DNA from: a virus
Length of the DNA stretch: 46,535 nucleotides
IMG/VR virus record: IMGVR_UViG_3300021197_001925
Span: 1 to 46,535 of that record
Reading direction: 5' to 3' (one strand)
Part shown: piece by piece, positions 33,121 to 39,470 of the stretch
How positions within the stretch are numbered: the stretch's first letter is position 1
How the letters are laid out: each line of letters starts with the position of its first letter
Notes under the pieces: generated by a model
The model's database searches: none
What the model was told of the DNA's origin: nothing
Seen by the model: the letters and a program-made list of their open reading frames with translations, nothing else
Translations under genes and position numbers: made by a program

Positions 33121-33163
33121 TCAAATCTTCCGTAATTGCGAGATCGCTTGTTTGAATCAAAGC
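32959..33163. repeat. Perfect 28-bp inverted repeat flanking the 5' part of a gene
   Basis: 32959-32986 (starts GCTTTGATTC) is the exact reverse complement of 33136-33163 (ends GAATCAAAGC). The 149 bp between contain the start codon at 33120 and the first 44 codons. In a leftward transcript starting upstream of 33163 the two arms would pair. As DNA, recombination between them would invert the segment. Confidence 0.97.
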
Positions 33164-33169
33164 TGTACA

Positions 33170-33211
33170 GTTCAGATACAAAGCGGTACTTTCCTTATAA
33201 GATATCTGAAC
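33170..33211. promoter_or_regulatory. Candidate operator: 9-bp inverted repeat in the divergent gap
   Basis: GTTCAGATA at 33170-33178 and its exact reverse complement TATCTGAAC at 33203-33211, with centres 33 bp apart (three helical turns). It lies in the gap between the leftward cluster and the rightward small HTH-like gene, as expected for a switch operator. No CI/Cro-type gene is recognised with certainty nearby. Confidence 0.45.
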
Positions 33212-33347
33212 TTAAATTATCACATAGAGGCGAAAGCTATTGCCCCAACGCCTGGCTGTAGCTAGCCTGTGTTACGCCCCAGCGACCTTGTAAATATCCA
33301 GGTAAGTAGAAAAGTGAGCTCCTGTCATTAACAGAGGGTATAAGACG

Positions 33348-33662
33348 ATGCCAAGAAAAGAGATAGTCTGTCAGTTTGGGGTTCAGGACCTAGCGGATGT
33401 TTGCGGCTGCAGCAAAAGCGCAGTGTTTCATCACATACGAAAGGGAAGTCTGGATATGAATGACTTGGTCTCGGTAGTAAAGTTTATTGCAAGCAAAGGA
33501 TCGGACGACATTCGCTTGGAGATTGGACAAGCGTATGGTCGCATTGGATCCTACGGACCTCCTGTCAAAGCCGACAGCAAAAAAGGCGAGCTTCAGAGAA
33601 AGGTCGCCGCTGCAAGCAAGAAGCAAGAAACAGTGAAAAAAATTGCTAGGTTGCAAGGATAG
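33348..33662 (+). CDS. Small helix-turn-helix protein
   Basis: 104 residues with AGAGGG before ATG 33348. The opening 'FGVQDLADVCGCSKSAVFHH' is a good helix-turn-helix with the recognition helix at 'SKSAVFHHIRKG'. The C-terminus is Lys/Ala-rich. It is transcribed away from the leftward cluster, so it may control the divergent gap, perhaps as the lysogeny regulator. Its end overlaps the convergent gene 33646-33894 by 17 bp. Confidence 0.6.
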   Translation: MPRKEIVCQFGVQDLADVCGCSKSAVFHHIRKGSLDMNDLVSVVKFIASKGSDDIRLEIGQAYGRIGSYGPPVKADSKKGELQRKVAAASKKQETVKKIARLQG

Positions 33663-33894
33663 CGGAATCCACTGCTTGAATTAACCTCTCTACTAGATCC
33701 TGATCGGATCTATCTCTCTCTGTGCGTTGACCGTCTTCTGCCGCTCCCCACTGTCCGCAGGTGCAGTCCTCAAAATTCTCACGAAGAGCAGCGAGGGCTT
33801 CTTTCCTTCTTGGTTCTGTCGAGAATGTCTTCTTGCTAGCCCTAGCCAATACTTCTGAAATAATCTGCGTGTCTAATGTCTCGCCTCGCTGCAT
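33646..33894 (-). CDS. Hypothetical small protein
   Basis: 82 residues (MQRGETLDTQIISEVLARAS...), mostly helical and charged, with a C-x-C pair mid-protein (CTCGQW) and a final hydrophobic helix (VERLIQAVDSAILAT). The reading frame is well used but no family is recognised. It runs toward the small HTH gene and lies between it and the attachment region. It could be a lysogeny accessory gene; support is limited to frame length and position. Confidence 0.45.
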   Translation of the reverse strand: MQRGETLDTQIISEVLARASKKTFSTEPRRKEALAALRENFEDCTCGQWGAAEDGQRTERDRSDQDLVERLIQAVDSAILAT

Positions 33895-34160
33895 TTCTCG
33901 CCCCTGTGTGCCTACTAGATTGAATGAGTATGCACATTACTTAACCCCGTGGACACGGCTGGTCAGACACTACATAAACAAAAATAAGTTAGTCCGCTTC
34001 ACTTTCAATTTTACATGCAATCGGATCGCAGGAAAGGGAGGGACAAATAGCAGTGCGTAAAGCAAGGTGCAATTGCCTAGGCAGAAACCAGAATTCCTCA
34101 CATGATTTTTCATAGCACTCATTCAAAAAAAATGAACCGAAGCTCACGGTATTTTGAACG
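33895..34160. other. Non-coding stretch before the attachment site
   Basis: I see no convincing gene here; open frames on both strands are short and lack ribosome sites. It includes an A-rich run near 34124-34131 (AAAAAAAA). It may hold the promoter of the leftward small gene and part of the P arm for integration. Confidence 0.5.
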
Positions 34161-34477
34161 GGTGTAGCGGGTGTATATCGGGTGTACAGTACACCCTGTA
34201 CATTACCCTAAAGGGTTGTTAGCGGGTGTAAATTGCGTTACCATCATCAATGAACCCAAGATGGTTTGGCCCCGCAAAAAGCGGCAAAACAATCCCTTTC
34301 CAAGTCTCGCTCGGTGACCGGCTACTCCGGTCTACGGAACCGAAGGTTACAAGTTCGAATCTTGTGGGGTGTACTCTTTTTGCGGTGTTTCAGCCACTTG
34401 TCACGCTAGCCTTTACACCCGATGGTGTAGTCACGGGTGTAGCAAAGGTGTAGTGAACAAGGTGTAGCCGAGGTGTA
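34161..34477. repeat. Cluster of twelve GGTGTA hexamers around attP
   Basis: GGTGTA on the plus strand begins at 34161, 34170, 34181, 34225, 34368, 34424, 34436, 34447, 34461 and 34472; on the minus strand it occupies 34190-34195 and 34414-34419. Right-side spacings are 12, 11, 14 and 11 bp, close to one helical turn. 34180-34196 is a perfect 17-nt palindrome (GGGTGTACAGTACACCC). One copy coincides with the tRNA acceptor end. The pattern fits integrase arm-type sites; the last copy ends 2 bp before the integrase start. Confidence 0.85.
34328..34373 (+). other. attP: Phage attachment site (attP core): 3' half of a tRNA-Arg(ACG) gene
   Basis: This segment folds exactly as tRNA positions 28-73: a 4-bp anticodon stem, loop CTACGGA with anticodon ACG, a 5-nt variable loop AAGGTT-type, T stem ACAAG/CTTGT with loop TTCGAAT, acceptor GGGGTGT and discriminator A. 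The pair at 27/43 fails and no D arm or 5' acceptor is found upstream, so identity with the host tRNA begins around position 28. No CCA is encoded. Phages commonly carry such tRNA 3' ends to restore the gene on integration, and the integrase starts 106 bp downstream. Confidence 0.85.
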
Positions 34478-34479
34478 CC

Positions 34480-35592
34480 GTGAAGCAGAAAAAACAAAAG
34501 CCAGACAAGCCGTACCCCGAATTCCCTCTATTCGCCCACGCTTGTGGGAAGTGGGGAAAAAAGATTGCTGGAAAGATCGAGTACTTCGGTCGCTGGGAAG
34601 ATCCAACTGGAGCCCTCGCTGAATACAAGCGTCTCTACGCTGATGAGGTCGGAACGCTCTCCGTAAAAACCTACCTGTCCCTGTACGATGGACTCAATGA
34701 GTTCCTTGTCGCCAAGGAGGACTCCAAGATTGCGGGGTCTCTCTCCGAAATATCGTTTCGAGATTACAAGCAAACATGCAAGTCTCTGATTAGACACTTT
34801 GGCGAAGAGGCCGATGTAAGCAAGCTTGGACCCAGCGATTTCGTTCGCTACAAGCGAGAGCGTTCCAAGCAATTGAACCTAGTATCCATGGGGAATGAGA
34901 TACAGCGGATTCGTACTGCTTTCAAATGGCTTCGCCAGTCGAAGTTGATTCTTGATGAACCCGAATACGGACCAGATTTCCGCAAGCCGACAGCGTTGCA
35001 AGTGCGAAAACATAGGCGGAATCTTGGAAGCAAGTGTTACACTCCCGAACAGATCCAGCGATTGCTTGATGAGTGCGGTGTGCATTTGAAAGCTATGTGC
35101 TACCTAGGGTTGAACTGTGCCTACGGACCAACTGATATCGCTCGGTTAGAGCTCAGTCTTTATGAGCGAGCGAGAGAGCCTACTTTCCTCGAGTATCCAC
35201 GCCGCAAGACAGAGATCGCTCGCTGTTCGTGGCTGTGGCCTGAGACGATTGAGGCGATAGACAAATCTATTGAGAGACGAACAGAGCCGATTCGGGAAGC
35301 AAAAGAGTTGCTCTTCACTTACCGAGATGGAGGCTCATGGGAGCGCAATTCAGTTCCAATCAGCAAGCGTTTCGCTGACGCAAGGAAGTGGGCGGGAATG
35401 CGGAAGGGGGATTTCTACTGGCTTCGCCACACTTTTGAGACCATCAGCGGCTCGGCAAAGGACCAGGTGGCTACAGACCTAGTCATGGGGCATGTCGATC
35501 CCAGCATGGGAGACAACTACCGACATCACATTGACGATTCAAGAATCAAGGCTGTCTGCCAGCATGTTCGTAGCTGGTTGCTTGAATCGTGA
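34480..35592 (+). CDS. int: Tyrosine integrase
   Basis: 370 residues from a GTG start. The N-terminal 180 residues form arm- and core-binding helices. Catalytic residues seen are Arg316 and His317 in 'FYWLRHTFETISG', His338 in 'VMGHVDPSMGDNY' and nucleophile Tyr347. The first catalytic arginine, normally G-x-R in box I, is not at its place: the region reads 'LGLNCAYGPTDIARLELS'. This variant is one I associate with planctomycete phage integrases. The upstream GGTGTA repeats reach its start, suggesting self-regulation. The start lies 106 bp from the tRNA end. Confidence 0.92.
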   Translation: MKQKKQKPDKPYPEFPLFAHACGKWGKKIAGKIEYFGRWEDPTGALAEYKRLYADEVGTLSVKTYLSLYDGLNEFLVAKEDSKIAGSLSEISFRDYKQTCKSLIRHFGEEADVSKLGPSDFVRYKRERSKQLNLVSMGNEIQRIRTAFKWLRQSKLILDEPEYGPDFRKPTALQVRKHRRNLGSKCYTPEQIQRLLDECGVHLKAMCYLGLNCAYGPTDIARLELSLYERAREPTFLEYPRRKTEIARCSWLWPETIEAIDKSIERRTEPIREAKELLFTYRDGGSWERNSVPISKRFADARKWAGMRKGDFYWLRHTFETISGSAKDQVATDLVMGHVDPSMGDNYRHHIDDSRIKAVCQHVRSWLLES

Positions 35593-35827
35593 AGTCGCCT
35601 ATGCCTTTGTCTAGTGCTTCAGCGTGACGCCTCATGTCATCGATGCACTCGAAGTGTATTACGTTTTGATGCCCCAACCAGATCGCCAGCTGAGAACTCT
35701 CCTCTACAACTTGGTTGCACTCTAAGCATCGCACTGGGTGCGGGTAGTAGCCAAGATAGAGAATAAGCGTGTAGAGACCCAGAAAGAAACCTGCTGTAAA
35801 CGACAGCCATTGAGTTTTATTTTGCAT
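35546..35827 (-). CDS. Small membrane protein with zinc-binding-like Cys pair
   Basis: 93 residues from ATG 35827, which overlaps the preceding gene's end; the frame opens at 35869. A membrane helix (SFTAGFFLGLYTLILYLGYY) comes first, followed by C-L-E-C (a knuckle-like Cys pair) and H-F-E-C. It overlaps the end of the integrase gene by 47 bp tail-to-tail. It is the terminal gene of the early operon. Function unknown. Confidence 0.5.
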   Translation of the reverse strand: MQNKTQWLSFTAGFFLGLYTLILYLGYYPHPVRCLECNQVVEESSQLAIWLGHQNVIHFECIDDMRRHAEALDKGIGDFTIQATSYEHAGRQP

Positions 35828-36233
35828 CAAACTCTTCCATTCGGAAAAGTTGTTCAGCAGTGCTTGCAAGGGAATGAACTGAGTACAGATCTGGGGAGAC
35901 TGAGTAGAAACTCATTCCCTGATCGAGAACGACAGGCGAATCCAGCAGGGAAGCTGGGGTCGCGACAGCACACTCGTCTTTCCAAACAACAAGCTGAACA
36001 ACACTAACAACCCGATGCCCCCTCATTAATGGGTATCCCATCGGGTTGAGATACCTCGAGTCGATTAGCAGGTTGTTAGTGAGCTTGTGTTTGGAATCGT
36101 GAACGAAGGCGTGGTATGTAAATTCGCCCTCGGTGAAAACTAGATGCACCGATCTTCTGCCGTAAGGCATTGTCTTGCATCTCTTTTCTTGCAACCACTT
36201 TGCTACCGCATTAATGGTTTCAGTTTTTGCCAA
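35817..36233 (-). CDS. Hypothetical early protein
   Basis: 138 residues from TTG 36233 with AGGAAG upstream. It contains 'WLQEKRCKTMPYGRRSVHLV' and beta strands around 'GEFTYHAFVHDSKHKLTNNL' and 'MRGHRVVSVVQLVVWKDECA'. The end (EQLFRMEEFDAK) overlaps the next gene's ATG. No catalytic motif seen. The coupling and position put it among accessory early genes that modify the host or control replication. Confidence 0.55.
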   Translation of the reverse strand: MAKTETINAVAKWLQEKRCKTMPYGRRSVHLVFTEGEFTYHAFVHDSKHKLTNNLLIDSRYLNPMGYPLMRGHRVVSVVQLVVWKDECAVATPASLLDSPVVLDQGMSFYSVSPDLYSVHSLASTAEQLFRMEEFDAK

Positions 36234-36474
36234 CCTGCTTCCTTATCATATCGGTTAATTCGTCGCATCCAATATCAGAAATCTTTTGCAATAAAAGAGC
36301 ATGGATAGCCTGCATTACTTTCTCGTTATTCGTGTAACATTCCCCCTCAAAAAAATCATTATTAAGATCGACGATAGCCTGCTCAACGGATTCTTTGTTA
36401 CTCGACTTGGATATCACGCCCCACATCCACTGAGCATTCTTGCTGGATGAAAGTATGCTGCTTGGTGGTATCAT
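36220..36474 (-). CDS. Hypothetical early protein
   Basis: 84 residues from ATG 36474, whose A is shared with the preceding stop (TGATG). It is helical and begins MIPPSSILSSSKNAQWMWGV, with an acidic loop 'NNDFFEGECYTNN'. The longer frame from 36543 reads through the small membrane gene and is unlikely. No family recognised. Confidence 0.5.
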   Translation of the reverse strand: MIPPSSILSSSKNAQWMWGVISKSSNKESVEQAIVDLNNDFFEGECYTNNEKVMQAIHALLLQKISDIGCDELTDMIRKQVGKN

Positions 36475-36554
36475 CACCAGCCTCTCCTTGAGACAAGCAA
36501 TGTTCCTAGCACAATCATCATGCACCCTATGACTAGCATCCAAAATTCAATCAT
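36474..36554 (-). CDS. 26-residue membrane peptide
   Basis: Starts at ATG 36554 overlapping the preceding stop (GATGATTGA) and ends TGA 36474 sharing a base with the next ATG. Encodes MIEFWMLVIGCMMIVLGTLL plus six residues (V-S-R-R-G-W): one membrane helix with a basic end. The double overlap argues that it is a real gene. Such peptides can regulate membrane proteins. Confidence 0.5.
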   Translation of the reverse strand: MIEFWMLVIGCMMIVLGTLLVSRRGW

Positions 36555-36840
36555 CGCCCACCTCCTTTTCGATTGCTGCGACAAGCGTAGTAGGCATCGA
36601 GTGGGAGTAGACCACGGCCTTCTCCAGCAACTCACGAAGTCGCCGGTTCTCATCGACAAGTTCGTCAATCGCCTTACGATCTTCCTTGCCTGCCTCAACC
36701 AACTCGCGAAGTCGCTCGTTCTCTTTACGCAGGTCGTTTATGATCTCGTCCTGAACCTCGATAGTGTGTCGCGAAAAATCTCGCTGACGTTCGGCGTCTT
36801 TTAGTGTTCGTAACATCTTTTCAAATTGTGACTCACTCAT
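36547..36840 (-). CDS. Coiled-coil protein
   Basis: 97 residues from ATG 36840, coupled to the nuclease stop and with GAGG upstream; the frame opens at 36861. About residues 20-75 are a leucine-heptad coiled coil with repeated E-N-x-R-L-R-E-L-(L/V) units ('ENERLRELVEAGKEDRKAID', 'ENRRLRELLEKAVVY'), implying a dimer or trimer. The end is mixed helix. No DNA-binding or enzyme motif seen. Confidence 0.6.
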   Translation of the reverse strand: MSESQFEKMLRTLKDAERQRDFSRHTIEVQDEIINDLRKENERLRELVEAGKEDRKAIDELVDENRRLRELLEKAVVYSHSMPTTLVAAIEKEVGDD

Positions 36841-37384
36841 TACCACCCTCTTTTCTGACATGACCTTGTTCCCTCATCCATCTTGCGACTGATGTCAGAC
36901 TTCCCTCGCTTTGCACGAACAGTCTCGCGAGGACTCGCCCGTAGACATCTCGTTCGTTTGATTCAAGCTGGACAAGCATTGAGCCAGAGGAGAGCAATTT
37001 ATTTAGTGCAATGGTTGCTGATTTACCCATCACAACCTCGTCGTCTGTAACAGTGACAGACCTGCGTCTCTTGCTCGCCTCCCAGGCGTCATAGTCTGAG
37101 CAGCGAATAGTTTCAGATCTTAAGGTGATGTTCATTGGGAAGTTGATGTCAGCCTCGAGCGTGTCGCCATCAATCACTCTGACGTTCGTGAGCTCGTAGT
37201 AGGAAACAGCGGGCCAGTCAGGGCTTGCCATGAATGCTGGCGATGTGTCTTGAGCAACTGCAACGTGTTGAACGAAGCCCACCCAGTGAAGCCACCCCGC
37301 GACCCATACAGCAGCTAGAGTAACTCCGAAAACAAAAGCACCGATTGAAGAGCGAGGACGTAGGTCCCACGACTTTTGCCTCAT
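36833..37384 (-). CDS. Membrane-anchored staphylococcal-nuclease-like protein
   Basis: 183 residues. An N-terminal hydrophobic stretch (about 13-39) acts as signal or anchor. The nuclease core shows 'VRVIDGDTLEADINFPMNIT' (IDGDT at 71-75), Arg94 and Asp97/Asp99 in 'TIRCSDYDAWEAS', Glu103, and Arg150 in 'RDVYGRVLARLFV', matching the Arg-Glu-Arg catalytic set. It would cut DNA or RNA at the outer face of the inner membrane, perhaps excluding competitors or salvaging nucleotides. The ATG overlaps the preceding TGA (ATGA). Confidence 0.82.
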   Translation of the reverse strand: MRQKSWDLRPRSSIGAFVFGVTLAAVWVAGWLHWVGFVQHVAVAQDTSPAFMASPDWPAVSYYELTNVRVIDGDTLEADINFPMNITLRSETIRCSDYDAWEASKRRRSVTVTDDEVVMGKSATIALNKLLSSGSMLVQLESNERDVYGRVLARLFVQSEGSLTSVARWMREQGHVRKEGGNE

Positions 37385-37650
37385 GACCCCTCTCCTTTTG
37401 CTCTATCAAGCTGCTGCTGTATCGTTTTAGCTGTATGAGCAAGTATGTTTCTCACATTTCTATCTACTTCGCCCGTCATTAATTCGTCTAGATAGACTTT
37501 GCAAGTTGCCCTGTAACACGAACTAAGTCTGCTTGAGTGATGAACTCGAGTGATGACGACCAAGTCGTTTGACTTTCCTTCCTCAGTTTTGATCTCGATT
37601 TTTTCTTCAGGTGCTAGCTTTTTGATCTCATCGATCAATGCATCAATCAT
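37381..37650 (-). CDS. Hypothetical early protein
   Basis: 89 residues from ATG 37650, coupled to the HD gene's stop; the frame opens at 37749. A helical start (MIDALIDEIKKLAPEEKIEI) is followed by a beta section with a possible Cys pair (SSCYRATCKVYL) and a long charged helix (VRNILAHTAKTIQQQLDRAK). No family recognised. It lies between the nuclease and HD genes, so nucleotide metabolism is possible. Confidence 0.5.
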   Translation of the reverse strand: MIDALIDEIKKLAPEEKIEIKTEEGKSNDLVVITRVHHSSRLSSCYRATCKVYLDELMTGEVDRNVRNILAHTAKTIQQQLDRAKGEGS

Positions 37651-38245
37651 TTTGTTTCCGTTTAAAAAAGTGGTACGAATGCCAAAAAAGGTTTGCGGCT
37701 TTTTCTGGTGGTAGGTTTCGAGGCCCTGACCATTCCGAACGATAGCCATTGAGAGTTGAGTCGAAGCTTTCCTCGACCAAGCTGTAAGATTCGGGGCGGA
37801 ATGCTTCGAACTCTGCGAGACAAATAGCGTTGTCTGATATTTCTATTTCTTTGAAGTGTTCTTCGAAATCTATTTCAAACGCCTCACCTATTACCATTTC
37901 CACTCGCCGTTCAAGGCAGTGGAAACTAGCACCAAGTAGATACCGTAGCGGCCTGCTGACATCACCGATGTACGCCTCTGCTGAATCGTGCATCAGGCAT
38001 GCGATGCAGGCATCTATACTGCAGCCTCGAGACAGTGCATCGTGAGCGACAGCGACTGAGTGTTCGGCTACTGAATAAAAAGAATTCAGCTGACCGTTGA
38101 ACCTGCATATCTTGCTCAAGGATCTACAGATGTCATCGAAGTCAATCGATTCAGGGCGAGGATTTCGGAGGTTGATAGTCCCTCCGCTACCGAGCGTGAT
38201 CGAGAAAGGATCTCCATCTATATTCCCAACGAAAGAGTGACTCAT
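37643..38245 (-). CDS. HD-domain phosphohydrolase (nucleotidase-like)
   Basis: 200 residues. The HD pattern is complete: His62 in 'YSVAEHSVAVA', His86-Asp87 in 'LMHDSAEAYIGDVSRPLR', and Asp138 in 'ISDNAICLAE'. 'H-D-S-A-E-A-Y-I-G-D' followed by 'P-L-R' is the usual YfbR/5'-deoxynucleotidase-type signature, so dNMP or dNTP turnover during phage replication is likely. The ATG overlaps the next upstream gene's stop by 4 nt. Confidence 0.8.
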   Translation of the reverse strand: MSHSFVGNIDGDPFSITLGSGGTINLRNPRPESIDFDDICRSLSKICRFNGQLNSFYSVAEHSVAVAHDALSRGCSIDACIACLMHDSAEAYIGDVSRPLRYLLGASFHCLERRVEMVIGEAFEIDFEEHFKEIEISDNAICLAEFEAFRPESYSLVEESFDSTLNGYRSEWSGPRNLPPEKAANLFWHSYHFFKRKQND

Positions 38246-38562
38246 TTCAGCACCTCCGCGAAAGCGTCAGTGATCTGCTCAAAGTTTCTAGATTTCGCTT
38301 TGTCTGCAAGCAGTTTTGAATGCAGCTTGCGGAGTGTTTTCTTTGCTTCTTTCATCGTCTCCGAAACTTCGAGATCATTTTCTGCATTCTTCTGGTGCGA
38401 CAGCGACTGCCTGAACAATCGCTCTCGCTTGCCGATGTCGGACTCTGAGGTCGCCCTTTCTTCCGCTTTCTTGGCAAGCCTCTTTGCTTTGTTTCCCCAG
38501 CGACTGTACATCGCTTGGACTTTGGTCAAGCGAGTAACCAACTCATCTATTTCGCTATGCAT
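38242..38562 (-). CDS. Coiled-coil early protein
   Basis: 106 residues, strongly charged and helical throughout (MHSEIDELVTRLTKVQAMYS..., ...LRKLHSKLLADKAKSRNFEQ), with regular hydrophobic positions indicating coiled coils. The ATG overlaps the oxygenase stop (GATGCATAG). No catalytic residues are apparent. It may be a partner of the neighbouring oxygenase or HD protein. Confidence 0.6.
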   Translation of the reverse strand: MHSEIDELVTRLTKVQAMYSRWGNKAKRLAKKAEERATSESDIGKRERLFRQSLSHQKNAENDLEVSETMKEAKKTLRKLHSKLLADKAKSRNFEQITDAFAEVLK

Positions 38563-39061
38563 CTAGGCCTCCGAGCCAGCTTGCGAGCACATATCGCTCG
38601 CCTGCCAAGACTTCCGTTACTTCGTGGTAACTGTCGTCGGTGTTTTTCCAAATCACAGCAGATCCCTTTGCTGCGTAAAACGATAAACCGTCATCAAACT
38701 TAAGCACCCCACCGTGATACCCCTCATTCAAGAAGTAGATCAGCGTGAAGTCTTTTTTCGCAGCATCGCGATGCCGCATAAACCAGTCGCCAACTGAATA
38801 CCGAACTAACTCACTGTTGAGTCGCGGAATCGACATGGACATGGGGATGCTCTTCCCCATAAGTTTCTCCGCGAGCCGCAGGTTAAGTTGTTGCAACCAG
38901 TCTTCCGTTTCAAATGACGACGACTTCGCACATCGACCAGGCGACACATGTTGCTTGTGACCTTCGCCAACAACAGCAGGTTGCAAGCGACTCTGATGTT
39001 GCGATATGAGCCTGTCGCACATCTCGTCACTCAAGACGCCAGCAAAGCACTGGATTTTCAT
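38555..39061 (-). CDS. 2OG-Fe(II) oxygenase (prolyl-hydroxylase-like)
   Basis: 168 residues. The iron triad is His97-x-Asp99 ('FMRHRDAAKK') and His146 ('DDSYHEVTEV'), and Arg156 ('AGERYVLASWL') is the 2-oxoglutarate anchor. 'GGVLKFDDGLSFYAAKGSAV' is the typical turn between. The family hydroxylates protein or nucleic-acid substrates; many marine phages carry one. The ATG overlaps the previous stop (TGATG). Confidence 0.85.
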   Translation of the reverse strand: MKIQCFAGVLSDEMCDRLISQHQSRLQPAVVGEGHKQHVSPGRCAKSSSFETEDWLQQLNLRLAEKLMGKSIPMSMSIPRLNSELVRYSVGDWFMRHRDAAKKDFTLIYFLNEGYHGGVLKFDDGLSFYAAKGSAVIWKNTDDSYHEVTEVLAGERYVLASWLGGLDA

Positions 39062-39294
39062 CAGAGAATTTTCCTTGTTCGCTCGTTTGCTCGACGCCTT
39101 CTGCGTTCAGACATTTGCGTATTTGATCTCGCATCTAAAAACTCAGCGAGATTGAGCTCACTAACCCGCCACAGCGGTGCTCTGCTCGGACTCGGACTCA
39201 CATTGACTGCCTTGAGTTGAGCACTGTCGATCCACTCAGTAACAGTCGCCATCGAGACTCCCAGTCGTTTTGATATTTGCGTTCGCGTAAGCAT
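39061..39294 (-). CDS. Small HTH (MerR/excisionase-like) protein
   Basis: 77 residues. 'MLTRTQISKRLGVSMATVTE' is a winged or MerR-type helix-turn-helix start, followed by 'PLWRVSELNLAEFLDA', which is the usual wing and helix of excisionase-like DNA-binding proteins. The end is Arg-rich (RRRRRANERTRKIL). It lies in the early operon between the oxygenase and the ribbon-helix-helix gene, not next to the integrase, so a direct excisionase role is uncertain. Confidence 0.65.
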   Translation of the reverse strand: MLTRTQISKRLGVSMATVTEWIDSAQLKAVNVSPSPSRAPLWRVSELNLAEFLDARSNTQMSERRRRRANERTRKIL

Positions 39295-39470
39295 TACTTC
39301 GTCGTCTCTGGGAATTCTTTCTCTAGTACTTCGGTGATCATCCGAGTCGCATTGCGTTGCCTCGTTGGATCAAATCGTTCAGCGGCAGCTTGGATGCGGT
39401 CGTGCAAGCTCGCAGGGAGCCGCAGGAAAAGGACCTTTACTTTTTTTTCTTCGTTGAGTTCGTGGTTCAT
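39294..39470 (-). CDS. Ribbon-helix-helix (Arc-like) protein
   Basis: 58 residues from ATG 39470, overlapping the RusA stop by 4 nt. 'KKVKVLFLRLPASLHDRIQA' is the beta strand and first helix of an Arc/MetJ-type fold, and 'NATRMITEVLEKEF' the second helix. It probably binds DNA as a dimer of dimers and regulates early genes. Confidence 0.65.
   Translation of the reverse strand: MNHELNEEKKVKVLFLRLPASLHDRIQAAAERFDPTRQRNATRMITEVLEKEFPETTK

Noticed and set aside
34298-34373. A complete tRNA gene
   Set aside because: Only positions 28-73 fit. The upstream bases do not form a D arm, and no 5' strand pairs with the GGGGTGT acceptor.
34250-34453. Short plus-strand frame across the attachment site
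   Set aside because: It runs through the tRNA half and the GGTGTA repeats, has no ribosome site and no domain.
34161-34477. GGTGTA repeats as plasmid-type replication iterons
   Set aside because: They are centred on a tRNA attachment core and end at the integrase start; no Rep protein of the iteron type is adjacent. Not fully excluded.
39061-39470. Toxin-antitoxin pair (HTH plus ribbon-helix-helix)
   Set aside because: Neither gene shows a toxin domain; both look like DNA-binding regulators in a coupled operon.
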